Source of the DNA: Henriciella sp.
GTDB taxonomy: Bacteria > Pseudomonadota > Alphaproteobacteria > Caulobacterales > Hyphomonadaceae
Direction of reading: 5' to 3'
Assembly (NCBI GenBank): GCA_013213825.1
Contig: JABSQA010000001.1
Span: 1 to 33,016 of the forward strand
DNA length: 33,016 nt
The position numbers and the translations under genes were made by a program. The notes below the pieces were generated by a model, which saw only the letters and a program-made list of their open reading frames with translations, was not told where the DNA came from and searched no databases. Positions 24,201 through 32,731 of the stretch are shown here, piece by piece (the stretch's first letter is position 1; the number at the start of each line of letters is the position of its first letter).

Positions 24201-24270
24201 TCGAGAGAAAGAGGCCTTCCTCTCATCGGCCCTCAGCGACAAGCCTGTAGAAGACAGCCTGGTCACCTAA
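21265..24270 (+). CDS. sucA: 2-oxoglutarate dehydrogenase E1 component
   Basis: The thiamine-diphosphate-dependent E1 subunit of the 2-oxoglutarate dehydrogenase complex, which decarboxylates 2-oxoglutarate and passes the succinyl group to the E2 lipoyl arm. The 1001-residue protein has the N-terminal targeting helix [18 protein letters not shown], the catalytic region [16 protein letters not shown], the TPP/Mg motif [13 protein letters not shown]...[17 protein letters not shown], and the C-terminal transketolase-like part with [20 protein letters not shown] and [12 protein letters not shown]. Size is in the normal range for alphaproteobacteria. The ATG is preceded by GAGGAC. sucB follows 36 bp later. 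Confidence 0.98.
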   Translation: [1001 protein letters not shown]

Positions 24271-24306
24271 CCTGAACATATACGAAGACAAAGACAGAGA
24301 CCAAAT

Positions 24307-25809
24307 ATGACCGATATCGTAGTCCCAACATTGGGAGAAAGCGTGACCGAGGCAACTGTTGGCAAATGGTTGAAAGCGGCAGGTGACGCGGTCAACAAAG
24401 ACGACGTTCTGGTTGAACTTGAAACGGACAAAGTGGCGGTCGAAGTGTCTGCCGAAGCGGCTGGGACGCTGAGCGAGATTGTTGCCCAGGAAGGCGATAC
24501 GGTCGAAATCGGCGCCCTACTTGGCCGCTTAGGTGGCGCGAATGGCGCTGCCAAAGCAACACCGGCTGCCGCTGCATCTGCCGCGGCCGCTCCGGCCGCA
24601 GCTGCCCCCGCCGCGACCGGTGGTGCGAGTGTCGACGTCACGGTCCCCAGCATGGGTGAGAGCGTGGCAGAGGGCACGATTGCCAGCTTTACAAAGCAAG
24701 TTGGTGACGCTGTGTCGAAAGACGAGACGATTGCGGAGATCGAAACCGATAAAGTCGCACTCGAAGTCCCTGCGACCGCAGATGGCGTGATCGCCGAATG
24801 GCTCGTCTCCGAAGGTGATGGCGTCACGCCTGGCGCCGTGATTGCTCGTATTTCTGCCGGGGCAGGGGCCGCCGTAGCCGCGCCGCAACCTGCCGCCGCA
24901 GCCCCCGCTGCCGCACCCGCCGCCAGCACCGGGGAACGCCCGGTTGCGCCGTCGGTTCGCCGGATTTCAGCTGAGGCCGGCGTCAATCCTGCTGACATTC
25001 CTGGCACAGGCCGCGATGGTCGCGCCACGAAGGCGGACGCTCTGGCCTATGTGAATGCGCCCAAGGCTGCTGCCGCTCCGGCTGCTGCGAAAGCGCCACG
25101 CGATATCGGTCCGCGCGAAGAGCGGGTACGGATGACTCGCTTGCGTCAAACCATTGCGCGTCGTCTGAAAGAGGCTCAAGACACCGCCGCCATGCTAACC
25201 ACATTTAACGATGTGGATATGAGCGCGGTGATGCAATTGCGAAAAACCTACAAGGACGCCTTCCTCGAAAAGCATGGCGTAAAGCTCGGCTTTATGGGCT
25301 TTTTCACCAAAGCTGTTGTGGCCGCATTGAAAGAAATCCCCGCGGTGAATGCTGAGATTGATGGCACCGATATCATCTACAAGAATCACTATGATATCGG
25401 CATGGCGGTCGGCACCGAGCGCGGTTTGGTTGTGCCGGTGATCCGCGATTGTGATGAACTCTCACTCGCCGGCGTTGAAGCCGAGTTGGGCAATGTCGCC
25501 AAGAAAGCCCGTGACGGCACCTTGTCGATTGAAGATATGCAAGGCGGCACCTTCACCATTACCAATGGCGGTGTTTATGGGTCGCTGATGTCGACCCCGA
25601 TTTTGAACCCACCGCAATCAGGCGTGCTTGGCATGCACCGAATCGAACAGCGCCCCGTTGCGATTGATGGCCAAGTGGTCATTCGTCCGATGATGTATCT
25701 GGCACTGTCCTATGATCACCGGATCGTCGACGGCAAGGAAGCAGTAACCTTTTTGGTCCGTGTCAAGCAGGCTTTGGAAGATCCAGAGCGCCTGCTCTTA
25801 GATGTCTAA
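24307..25809 (+). CDS. sucB: 2-oxoglutarate dehydrogenase E2 (dihydrolipoyl succinyltransferase) with two lipoyl domains
   Basis: The E2 core of the 2-oxoglutarate dehydrogenase complex. There are two N-terminal lipoyl domains, with lipoyl lysines Lys42 and Lys149, each in ETDKVA(V/L)EV, joined by an Ala/Pro-rich linker (about residues 79-110). A second such linker leads to the E1/E3-binding domain [20 protein letters not shown] and then the catalytic domain with active-site His471 in [13 protein letters not shown]. coli SucB has one lipoyl domain and about 405 residues, so this 500-residue protein carries an extra one. The expected partner lpd (E3) is not adjacent. A hairpin lies after the stop. 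Confidence 0.97.
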   Translation: MTDIVVPTLGESVTEATVGKWLKAAGDAVNKDDVLVELETDKVAVEVSAEAAGTLSEIVAQEGDTVEIGALLGRLGGANGAAKATPAAAASAAAAPAAAAPAATGGASVDVTVPSMGESVAEGTIASFTKQVGDAVSKDETIAEIETDKVALEVPATADGVIAEWLVSEGDGVTPGAVIARISAGAGAAVAAPQPAAAAPAAAPAASTGERPVAPSVRRISAEAGVNPADIPGTGRDGRATKADALAYVNAPKAAAAPAAAKAPRDIGPREERVRMTRLRQTIARRLKEAQDTAAMLTTFNDVDMSAVMQLRKTYKDAFLEKHGVKLGFMGFFTKAVVAALKEIPAVNAEIDGTDIIYKNHYDIGMAVGTERGLVVPVIRDCDELSLAGVEAELGNVAKKARDGTLSIEDMQGGTFTITNGGVYGSLMSTPILNPPQSGVLGMHRIEQRPVAIDGQVVIRPMMYLALSYDHRIVDGKEAVTFLVRVKQALEDPERLLLDV

Positions 25810-25837
25810 ATCACTAGAATTATAGCGGTTTATCAGG

Positions 25838-25862
25838 CGCTCCGGCGATTTTCTTCGGAGCG
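25838..25862 (+). terminator. Probable terminator after sucB
   Basis: CGCTCCG (25838-25844) and CGGAGCG (25856-25862) form a 7-bp stem around an 11-base loop; TCTTCGTTTCG follows. Its place 28 bp after the sucB stop and the T-rich downstream bases support a terminator. Confidence 0.5.
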
Positions 25863-25977
25863 TCTTCGTTTCGACAATGTAAACTTAGGCGGGAAGATTT
25901 GCCGCTTCGACTCAATGCTTCTGTGGTCTTTGTCGCGTATTCTGAGCAGCGATCATGAATAGCAAGTTGGGTGGAAC

Positions 25978-28317
25978 ATGCTTATCAATGTGGCGCAGCC
26001 GTCTCAGGCAAAAGATCGTGGCAAGACACCATTAGATCTAATCCGTGCGCGCGAAATCGCGCTGGTGTCCCTCATCGCGCCGGTTCTGTTTATGGCCAGT
26101 CTGGTCAGCTCCGCGATATTGATGATCCGCGATACCGGTGAAAGCTGGTTGTTCCATTTCTGGCTGACCGGTCATGTCTTTCTCTGCGCCGCTCTGTTTC
26201 TGTATAGCACGCGTGAACGCACTGAATTGTTCAATGGGGATCGCGTCGCGGCGAGCCTGATTAAGGGATTTCCCTTCGTGATTCTCTCCGTCTGCTGGGC
26301 GGTGGTTCCCGGTGTTTTAGCGATCACGCATCCGTACAACCCACATATGGTCTTCGGCGCAATTTTGTCCGGTGGGATGCTCGCTGCGGCCGTGTTGCTA
26401 CAATATATGCCACAATTCGGTCGCTTGCTCATCGCGGCGACAATTGGCGGTTTTCTCGCCAATGCGCTATTGCAGCCCGAACTCACCTCGGCCGTCACAT
26501 CTTTGGTTATGTTGGCCTATTTTAGTGGCCTCGCGATCTGCACGAAATGGTATTTCTCCGCCTATAACAAGCAATTGACCGAGGCTGAGACCGCGGCCGA
26601 GCGCACACGGGAGATCAATAGCGTGTTGCGCGATGTTGGCTTTGCCACCGATACGCTGTTTTGGTCGACAACTGAGGATGGTCGGATCAGTGCCATCAAT
26701 AATGATGAATTGCTCGGCGAGACGGCCCGCCACGCGCTTCTCGACCAAAATCTTCTGAACCTGTTCAAGGCTTCGTCAGAGCGCGAATTGTTGCGCGCCC
26801 GAATTTCCCGTGGATCTGAAATCGTTGCCTTGGAATTGGAACTCTCTGATACGATCGAAGCGGATGCGCGGTTCTGGAAGCTGTCTGCTCGTCCCGTATT
26901 CGAAGACGGGCGCTTTGTTGGTTATCGTGGCTCTGCGACAGATATCACGCAATTGCGGGTCAGCGAAAACCGGGCTGCATTCTTGACTGAATATGATTCA
27001 CTGACTGGCCTGCTGAATAGGGCTTCGTTCAAAGAAGCTTTGAAATCTCACCTGCTCAGCGAAATCCGGATGTCGTCCGAAAGCGCGCTCATCTGGATCG
27101 ATCTGGATAATTTCAAATGGATCAATGATACATTTGGCCATGGTGGCGGTGACGATGTGCTGAAATTGGTCGCGACGCGATTGGAATATTTGTGCGAGCC
27201 AATGGATCTCCTCTGTCGCTATGGCGGCGATGAGTTCGCGCTTCTGGTGTCGCGTCCGCTGACCGGCAGCCGGTTGTTGAAATTCGTTGAAGAAGTCACT
27301 GACGCGCTTCAGAAACCGTTCCATTATGCCAATACAGATGTCCAATGCGGGGCGAGTGTTGGGGTGCGCCGGATCGAGTCTCATGCTGCGGACGTCACCG
27401 CCTTGATGAAAGAAGCTGACTTGGCGCTGTTTGCCGCGAAAAGCAGCGGACGGGGCGTCTGGAAAGAATATTCAGAATCGTTCAAAGCGCGCGTCCGCGG
27501 ACAACGTGAATTGGCAAGCGACCTCTCTGAAGCGATTGAATCTGACACGCTTAATCTACAATTCCAGCCAATTGTTGATGCTGTGACGGGGACCGTCACG
27601 GGCGTCGAAGCCTTGTCGCGTTGGTATCACCCTGTGCGCGGGACGGTGTCACCATCGGAGTTTATCCCGATAGCGGAAGACAATGGCATCATCATCTCTC
27701 TTGGTGACCGTGTCGTCGAAAACGCGATGAATGCGGCGCTGGACATGCCAGCCAACACCAAGGTCGGCATCAATGTCTCGCCGTTGCAATTGCATAGCAG
27801 CCGCTTGCTGTCTCTGATCATGCGTAAACTGGAAGAGACCCAAATCGATCCAAAACGGATCGAATTGGAGATCACCGAAAGCGTATTCTTGTCAGATAAC
27901 GCGTTCATTCTCGACCGTTTGCGCAAGCTGAAAGACCTTGGCTTGCGGATCGCAATGGATGACTTTGGCACTGGTTTCTCTTCACTGGCCTATTTGCAGC
28001 GCTTCCCGTTCGATAAGTTGAAGCTGGACCAGACTTTTGTGCGCGGCATTGAGTCGAGTGATCAAAGCCGCGCAATTGCCCGCGCAACAATATCGATGGC
28101 GCATGCGCTCAATCTTATCGTGACAGCGGAGGGCGTTGAGAGTGAAGCACAAGCTCAATTCCTGCGTGACCATGGGTGTGATGAGCTTCAAGGCTACCTA
28201 TTTAGCCGGCCGCAAGATCAAGCCGCCTTGATCCCGTATCTGCGGAGCATGGAATTGGTGCAAGACACGCGCATGCAAAGCGGCGCCAATGTCGTTAAGA
28301 TGAAGCGAAACAGCTAA
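25978..28317 (+). CDS. Membrane PAS-GGDEF-EAL cyclic-di-GMP signalling protein
   Basis: A 779-residue regulator of cyclic di-GMP. The N-terminal part (about residues 28-195) has six or so hydrophobic helices, a coiled stretch and a PAS-like domain follow (about 215-335), then a GGDEF domain (about 345-505) and an EAL domain (about 515-765). The GGDEF motif is intact (YGGDEF, residues 416-420), as is EAL (EALSR, from 544) with the catalytic partners NVSP, ELEITES, DDFGTGFSS, KLDQTFV and AEGVE. Both activities look possible. The inhibitory RxxD site aligned with PleD reads EPMD here (Glu407 to Asp410), so product inhibition is likely lost. It is flanked by the sucB terminator and convergent phaZ, and seems to be transcribed alone. 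Confidence 0.93.
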   Translation: MLINVAQPSQAKDRGKTPLDLIRAREIALVSLIAPVLFMASLVSSAILMIRDTGESWLFHFWLTGHVFLCAALFLYSTRERTELFNGDRVAASLIKGFPFVILSVCWAVVPGVLAITHPYNPHMVFGAILSGGMLAAAVLLQYMPQFGRLLIAATIGGFLANALLQPELTSAVTSLVMLAYFSGLAICTKWYFSAYNKQLTEAETAAERTREINSVLRDVGFATDTLFWSTTEDGRISAINNDELLGETARHALLDQNLLNLFKASSERELLRARISRGSEIVALELELSDTIEADARFWKLSARPVFEDGRFVGYRGSATDITQLRVSENRAAFLTEYDSLTGLLNRASFKEALKSHLLSEIRMSSESALIWIDLDNFKWINDTFGHGGGDDVLKLVATRLEYLCEPMDLLCRYGGDEFALLVSRPLTGSRLLKFVEEVTDALQKPFHYANTDVQCGASVGVRRIESHAADVTALMKEADLALFAAKSSGRGVWKEYSESFKARVRGQRELASDLSEAIESDTLNLQFQPIVDAVTGTVTGVEALSRWYHPVRGTVSPSEFIPIAEDNGIIISLGDRVVENAMNAALDMPANTKVGINVSPLQLHSSRLLSLIMRKLEETQIDPKRIELEITESVFLSDNAFILDRLRKLKDLGLRIAMDDFGTGFSSLAYLQRFPFDKLKLDQTFVRGIESSDQSRAIARATISMAHALNLIVTAEGVESEAQAQFLRDHGCDELQGYLFSRPQDQAALIPYLRSMELVQDTRMQSGANVVKMKRNS

Positions 28318-28382
28318 TCCTGCCGCGTGGCGCTCAGCTCAGCTGTTCGCGGTAGATTTAGCTCAAAGGCGATATAGTGCTT

Positions 28383-29270
28383 TCAGGCCATCGAGACGCT
28401 GCGATCCCAAAGTGATTTGGGCTGCATAGCTTCCATTGGCTCATCGAGGAAATCGACAACTTCGCTGACCGTCTCTTCGGCTTGCGTGACCAGAAACAAG
28501 TGCCCCCCATCTTCTACGACGTGGAGGCGCGCATTCGGTAAAGCGAAATTGAGAATATGGGCATTGGCCAAGGGGACAATCGCATCGCGATCGCCCGCCA
28601 TAACCAGCGTAGGCATGCGCAAAAAGCGGATAAAGGGCAGCGAAGACCAACCGAGGAAGGCCATCAATTGATAGACATAACCCATTGGGGCTGGCGGTTT
28701 GAGATTTTCAATATGCTGCCCGGCGCCTTCATCCGCGGCTTCACCGTATAAGCGCTGGAAATTCTCGCGCATATAATCCGGATCGGTATAGCGGCGCGCA
28801 TCGGCCATTTTTGAAATCGCACTGATCTTACCAGGCACCATGGTCATCCCAGCCGTGGTGGCACAAAGGATCAGCTTGCCGACAGAGTTGCGATACTGAA
28901 AAGCATATTGTTGCGCCATGGCGCCGCCCCAGGAGACGCCCATGACGTCGACATCGCCCATGCCATAACGGTCACAGAGCTGGCGGGCGGCGCGCGCCAT
29001 CATCCACGGTCGATACGGGAAACGGGCTGGTTCACTTTCGCCAACGCCAGGCATATCGAAGGTGATGATCTCGCGGTCACGGATCCACTCTCCTAAGCCA
29101 AAGGCCAATTCCATATTGGCCCCAATGCCGTTGAAGAACAGCAAGGGGCGTTTGTTCGAGGCGCGTTCAGCGGGCCAATAGCCCACCCGAAGCGTGTACG
29201 CCTCAACGGTTTCCATATTGATTTCGGGCAAACGCCGTTTTGCATTGCCGGCACGTTTTCTGGTGGCCAT
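28383..29270 (-). CDS. phaZ: Intracellular polyhydroxyalkanoate depolymerase (PhaZ, medium-chain-length type)
   Basis: An alpha/beta hydrolase of 295 residues very like the PhaZ of Pseudomonas, which mobilises stored medium-chain PHA. Matching features are PLLFFNGIGANMELAFGL, the nucleophile elbow GVSWGGAMAQQ (Ser113), CATTAGMTMVPGK, the helix region MGYVYQLMAFLGWSS, the acid in AGDRDAIVP (Asp229) and the catalytic histidine in DGGHLFLVTQAEE (His257). There is no signal peptide, so it acts inside the cell. GGAGG precedes the ATG. It lies 46 bp after phaC on the same strand, so the two form an operon. Depolymerase rather than an unrelated esterase is supported by the phaC and phaD neighbours. 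Confidence 0.87.
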   Translation of the reverse strand: MATRKRAGNAKRRLPEINMETVEAYTLRVGYWPAERASNKRPLLFFNGIGANMELAFGLGEWIRDREIITFDMPGVGESEPARFPYRPWMMARAARQLCDRYGMGDVDVMGVSWGGAMAQQYAFQYRNSVGKLILCATTAGMTMVPGKISAISKMADARRYTDPDYMRENFQRLYGEAADEGAGQHIENLKPPAPMGYVYQLMAFLGWSSLPFIRFLRMPTLVMAGDRDAIVPLANAHILNFALPNARLHVVEDGGHLFLVTQAEETVSEVVDFLDEPMEAMQPKSLWDRSVSMA

Positions 29271-29316
29271 TCGGGCCTCCTTCTCCTGTCAGTGCCGCTC
29301 CAAGGTCTTCTTGCCT

Positions 29317-31002
29317 CTAGTCGAACACATATTTTCCGGGCGCATCATAGAGCGGTGGGAATTGCTCAGATCCGCCTTGTTTTGGCGCTGGTTTCATATC
29401 GCCAGCATGTTCATGCAACCATTCTGCCCAACGGGTCCACCATGATCCAGCGACTTCTTCAGCTCCAGCTGCCCATTCATCAGCAGTTGGTTCAATACTC
29501 GTATTACGAAAGTACTTCGCCTTTGGATTACCGGGTGGGTTGAGCAGCGATTGAATATGCCCGGAATTGGAAAGGATGAATTCCATATTTTTCGATCCGA
29601 ACAGCTTGGTAGAGCGATAAGCCGCTTTCCAAGGGGTAATATGATCTGTGACGCCAGCGACCAAAAACAGGTCTACATCGACCTTGGTGAGGTCTGCCAT
29701 ATGACCTGCCACTTCGACTTGGCCTGGGTTTGAGAATGGCTTGTGGAGACCAAAATCAAGATAATCTGAATGCAATTGGGCCGGAAGATTGGTCGAATCA
29801 TCGTTCCAGAACAAGACATTATAGGGCGGCGGGTCCTCGCCCATCAGGTAATTATTGACGACATAGTTCCACACTAGATCGTTAGGACGCATCCAAGCGA
29901 ACATTCGCGCCAGGTCGTCACCTTTAAGGATGCCCTTTTGCCGGGAATAGCGCCGCGCAATCTCGAGACTGCGATCTGATACCATCTGCCCAAGCTCACT
30001 ATCATCTTGTTCCGGGTCGAGGACGCAGACCTGCAAGGTGAGTGAGTTGATTCGGTCGTCGCCTGCCGCGGCGAGTAAGCTTGCAAATGTCGCTGTGGTG
30101 ATCCCGCCTGAACAGGCGCCAGAGATATTGATTTTTTCGCAGTCAGTGATTTGCTTGATCACTTCCGTGCACTGGATCAGACTATCGACATAGTCGGATA
30201 GCCCCCACTCTCTGTGCTCCTTGGTCGGATTGCGCCAGGAAATAATATAAGTTTGGAAGCCATTCTTGAGCAAGAATTGCACGATGCTGGTGATCGGGTC
30301 CAAATCGCTCGCATAGAATTTATTGATCTGTGGCGGGATGTTGAGGAATGGGATCTCGCGCACTTCTTCGGTCACCGGCGTATATTGAATGAGCTCCATC
30401 ATCTCATTCTTCCACACGACCTTGCCTGGTGTGATGGCGACATTCTCTCCGATCACAAACGGGCTCTTATCGACTCGGCTTGGCATGCCGCCATTTTTCG
30501 TGAGGTCTTCATAGGCATTTTGAAGACCTTTGATCAGCGATAAACCGCCACTATCGATGGCGCGTTTTTTGGCTGCCGGATTGGTGGCTAAAGCATTGGT
30601 GGGTGCCAAAGCAGCCGTGATCATATTCATCACAAACGTGGCCCGCGCGTGTTCCATTTCGCCAAGTTTCAGGTCACCGACCCAGTCTTCCAAATGCTCT
30701 TGCATGGCAAGATAGGTCTGCATTCCGCGCTTGTAGAACGGGTTGTTCGCCCAAGCTGCATCTTTAAAGCGCTTGTCCTTACGATCAGGCGCGCGTTCAG
30801 ACTTACCCATAGCGATGTCATAAGACTCTTTCGCCATTTTCCCGGCAAACTTTGCATTAGCCATTGGCGAGATGCTGGTGCGGCGTAACATCATCGCCAC
30901 GGACCCCAACAATTCCTGTCTATTCAACCCACCCAGAAGGGGATTGAGCGCATTCGTCGAATCCGCTGCTGCCTTGCCGATATAATCCGACGTCTCACTC
31001 AT
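29317..31002 (-). CDS. phaC: Polyhydroxyalkanoate synthase, class II-like (PhaC)
   Basis: PhaC polymerises (R)-3-hydroxyacyl-CoA into PHA. The 561-residue protein has the lipase-like box GACSGG with nucleophile Cys297 (Cys296 in Pseudomonas PhaC1), Asp453 in GVTDHITPW and His482 in NSGHIQSL. The N-terminal region with LNPLLGGLNRQELLGSVAMM, WANNPFYKRGMQTYLA and the length fit class II, the medium-chain-length synthases of Pseudomonas, better than the longer class I enzymes. The start at 31002 (MSETSDYIGKA) has GGAGG at 8 bases; an earlier in-frame ATG at 31050 is less likely. It is divergent from phaD and followed by phaZ. Confidence 0.9.
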   Translation of the reverse strand: MSETSDYIGKAAADSTNALNPLLGGLNRQELLGSVAMMLRRTSISPMANAKFAGKMAKESYDIAMGKSERAPDRKDKRFKDAAWANNPFYKRGMQTYLAMQEHLEDWVGDLKLGEMEHARATFVMNMITAALAPTNALATNPAAKKRAIDSGGLSLIKGLQNAYEDLTKNGGMPSRVDKSPFVIGENVAITPGKVVWKNEMMELIQYTPVTEEVREIPFLNIPPQINKFYASDLDPITSIVQFLLKNGFQTYIISWRNPTKEHREWGLSDYVDSLIQCTEVIKQITDCEKINISGACSGGITTATFASLLAAAGDDRINSLTLQVCVLDPEQDDSELGQMVSDRSLEIARRYSRQKGILKGDDLARMFAWMRPNDLVWNYVVNNYLMGEDPPPYNVLFWNDDSTNLPAQLHSDYLDFGLHKPFSNPGQVEVAGHMADLTKVDVDLFLVAGVTDHITPWKAAYRSTKLFGSKNMEFILSNSGHIQSLLNPPGNPKAKYFRNTSIEPTADEWAAGAEEVAGSWWTRWAEWLHEHAGDMKPAPKQGGSEQFPPLYDAPGKYVFD

Positions 31003-31113
31003 AGATGCCTCCGATTTCCTCCCAAAACGAGGAACGACCCCGTTCGGCACAAGGCTTGCTCTTATGGTTAAGAGTCTAAATTTGGATAACCTTGCACGAT
31101 CAAATTCGTTCCA

Positions 31114-31136
31114 TATTGACGTTTTACTGTCAAATA
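31114..31136. promoter_or_regulatory. Candidate operator between phaC and phaD
   Basis: TATTGAC (31114-31120) and GTCAAATA (31129-31136) form an imperfect inverted repeat in the gap between divergent phaC and phaD. On the minus strand this contains TTGACA, which could also be a -35 box for phaC. TetR-type regulators such as PhaD bind dyads of this size. Weak evidence. Confidence 0.3.
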
Positions 31137-31180
31137 GAGGTGGGAAACAGGCAATTCAGCCAACGCGCGAACTGGGTGAG

Positions 31181-31816
31181 ATGAAGACACGCGATCGTAT
31201 TCTTGATGTTAGCTTAACGCTCTTCAATGCGGAGGGTGAAGCCAAGCAAACGGCTGTCGATATCGCCAATGCCTTGGATATGTCGCCGGGCAATCTGTAT
31301 TACCACTTCAAAGGCAAAGAACCGATCATCGAAGCGCTGTTCGATCGCTTTGAAGAAGAGATGCAAATCATCTTAGGCGGCAGTCATGGCGCCGTCACAT
31401 CGATCGAAGACAATTGGGTTTTCGTCTATATCGTTCTTGAAGAGATTTACGATTTCCGGTTCTTCTATCGCAATGTCGGCGACATGATGGAACGCTATCC
31501 TGGCCTGGCCCATCGTTTCCGTAAAATCTTGGCGATGAAGCGCAGCGCGATTGATATGGTGCTCCGTCAACTGGAAAAGCAAGATATTGTCGAAATCGAT
31601 CGCCGACTTCGCGCCCCTCTGATTCAGCAAATGTTATCGACGCTGACCTTCTGGCTGAGTCATGATCTGATTGAAGGGCATGATCGCGAAGGCTCGGCGC
31701 TCATTCACGACACTGTGTTACAATTTATGCTCTTGGTTGTGCCTTATATGGGCGAGGCAGGTGCGGAAGCACTGGACGGCATGCTTGAACGCCACCGCGA
31801 ATTGAGCGTCGCATAG
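31181..31816 (+). CDS. phaD: TetR-family regulator PhaD
   Basis: A TetR-family regulator of 211 residues from the ATG at 31181. It starts MKTRDRILDVSLTLFNAEGE and has the helix-turn-helix VDIANALDMSPGNLYYHFKGKEPII, both matching Pseudomonas PhaD, as does the ligand domain with the pattern VLEEIYDFRFFYRNVGDMM and LLVVPYMGEAGAEAL. In Pseudomonas PhaD activates phaC1 and phasin expression and senses a fatty-acid-derived CoA ligand. Here it is divergent from phaC with a dyad in the gap. The frame is open from 31064, but the family begins at MKTRDRIL. The gene ends 3 bp before the convergent transporter. Confidence 0.88.
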   Translation: MKTRDRILDVSLTLFNAEGEAKQTAVDIANALDMSPGNLYYHFKGKEPIIEALFDRFEEEMQIILGGSHGAVTSIEDNWVFVYIVLEEIYDFRFFYRNVGDMMERYPGLAHRFRKILAMKRSAIDMVLRQLEKQDIVEIDRRLRAPLIQQMLSTLTFWLSHDLIEGHDREGSALIHDTVLQFMLLVVPYMGEAGAEALDGMLERHRELSVA

Positions 31817-31819
31817 CCC

Positions 31820-32731
31820 TTATTCTGGTAGATCGCTCACCGGCAGCCCAGTTTCTTTGCGGGTCGCGAACCGCTCTTCAAAGGCAACAATGAGGCAGGC
31901 GGCGATAATGATCGCCGCGCCGACCCAAGTTTGCCAACCTGGATATTCGGCAAAGAAGACAGATCCGAAAATCCCGCTCCAAATCAGCGCGGTGTATTCC
32001 AGCGGCGCCAATCGCTGCGCGGGCGCGCGGGCATAGGCGAGCGTCATCAAATACCACACGGCATAGCCGAGTGCGCCAAGGCATAAAAAGAGTGGAACAT
32101 CATTCCAATCGACCAGGCCAAATCCGCCAAATGTGACTGGCAACAGAGCGATGGCGGGGACAACATTGGTGAACATCGCAATCGTGGTGGCGTCTTCCTT
32201 GGTGGCGCGCATGCGCAGCATGACCAGGATCAAAGCGTACAAGAACGCCGCGATGAAGCAGCTAATGGCGCCAAGGATCCAGTCCTCACTGACCTGCCCT
32301 GATTGCGGCCGCCCTGTAACTGCGAGCGCAGCGCCCGCGAATCCGATACCCGTCGCAATAAGCGCAACCGGCGACACGCGCTCTCCCATCAGCAACCAGG
32401 CCAGGAACGGCACCATTAAAGCGGCCGTAAATCCAATAATCGTGGCCACTGCTAGCGGGAGGTGCAGCAAAGCATAGAAGAATGTGAAAGCCCCGCCGAG
32501 TTGAATAAGACCCCGTAATGTGTGAAAGCGCACGGCTTCCCACGGCGGTGCAGGTCGCTTTTGAGCTCGAAAAACGGCGAGTGCGATGAGGCCGCCAAAC
32601 AGAAATCGCCACGCCAATAGATGGTGCAGCCCAGCCCCTGGCGCGATACCTTTGACCAATGCATCTATGCCCGACCCCATCGCAATTGCGATCAAGGCAA
32701 TGATCAATGGGAGAGACAAAGCGCGATCCAT
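31820..32731 (-). CDS. DMT-family (EamA) transporter
   Basis: A 303-residue inner-membrane transporter of the drug/metabolite superfamily with ten predicted helices in two EamA repeats. The first repeat has HHLLAWRFLFGGLIALAVF and GAFTFFYALLHLPLAVATII, and the second has LYALILVMLRMRA and APLEYTALIWSGIFGSVFFAEYP, the usual signature before the last helix. The substrate cannot be predicted; amino acids, metabolites or drugs are possible. It ends 3 bp from phaD and is separated from the edge gene by 51 bp. No link to PHA metabolism is visible. Confidence 0.9.
   Translation of the reverse strand: MDRALSLPLIIALIAIAMGSGIDALVKGIAPGAGLHHLLAWRFLFGGLIALAVFRAQKRPAPPWEAVRFHTLRGLIQLGGAFTFFYALLHLPLAVATIIGFTAALMVPFLAWLLMGERVSPVALIATGIGFAGAALAVTGRPQSGQVSEDWILGAISCFIAAFLYALILVMLRMRATKEDATTIAMFTNVVPAIALLPVTFGGFGLVDWNDVPLFLCLGALGYAVWYLMTLAYARAPAQRLAPLEYTALIWSGIFGSVFFAEYPGWQTWVGAAIIIAACLIVAFEERFATRKETGLPVSDLPE

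Noticed and set aside
24267-25028. Minus-strand frame of 253 codons opposite the lipoyl domains of sucB
   Set aside because: Alanine/proline-rich mirror of the repetitive linkers; no ribosome site or family.
28318-28382. Terminator between the GGDEF-EAL gene and phaZ
   Set aside because: Only a 5-bp CCGCG/CGCGG stem with a loop over 20 bases and no T tract.
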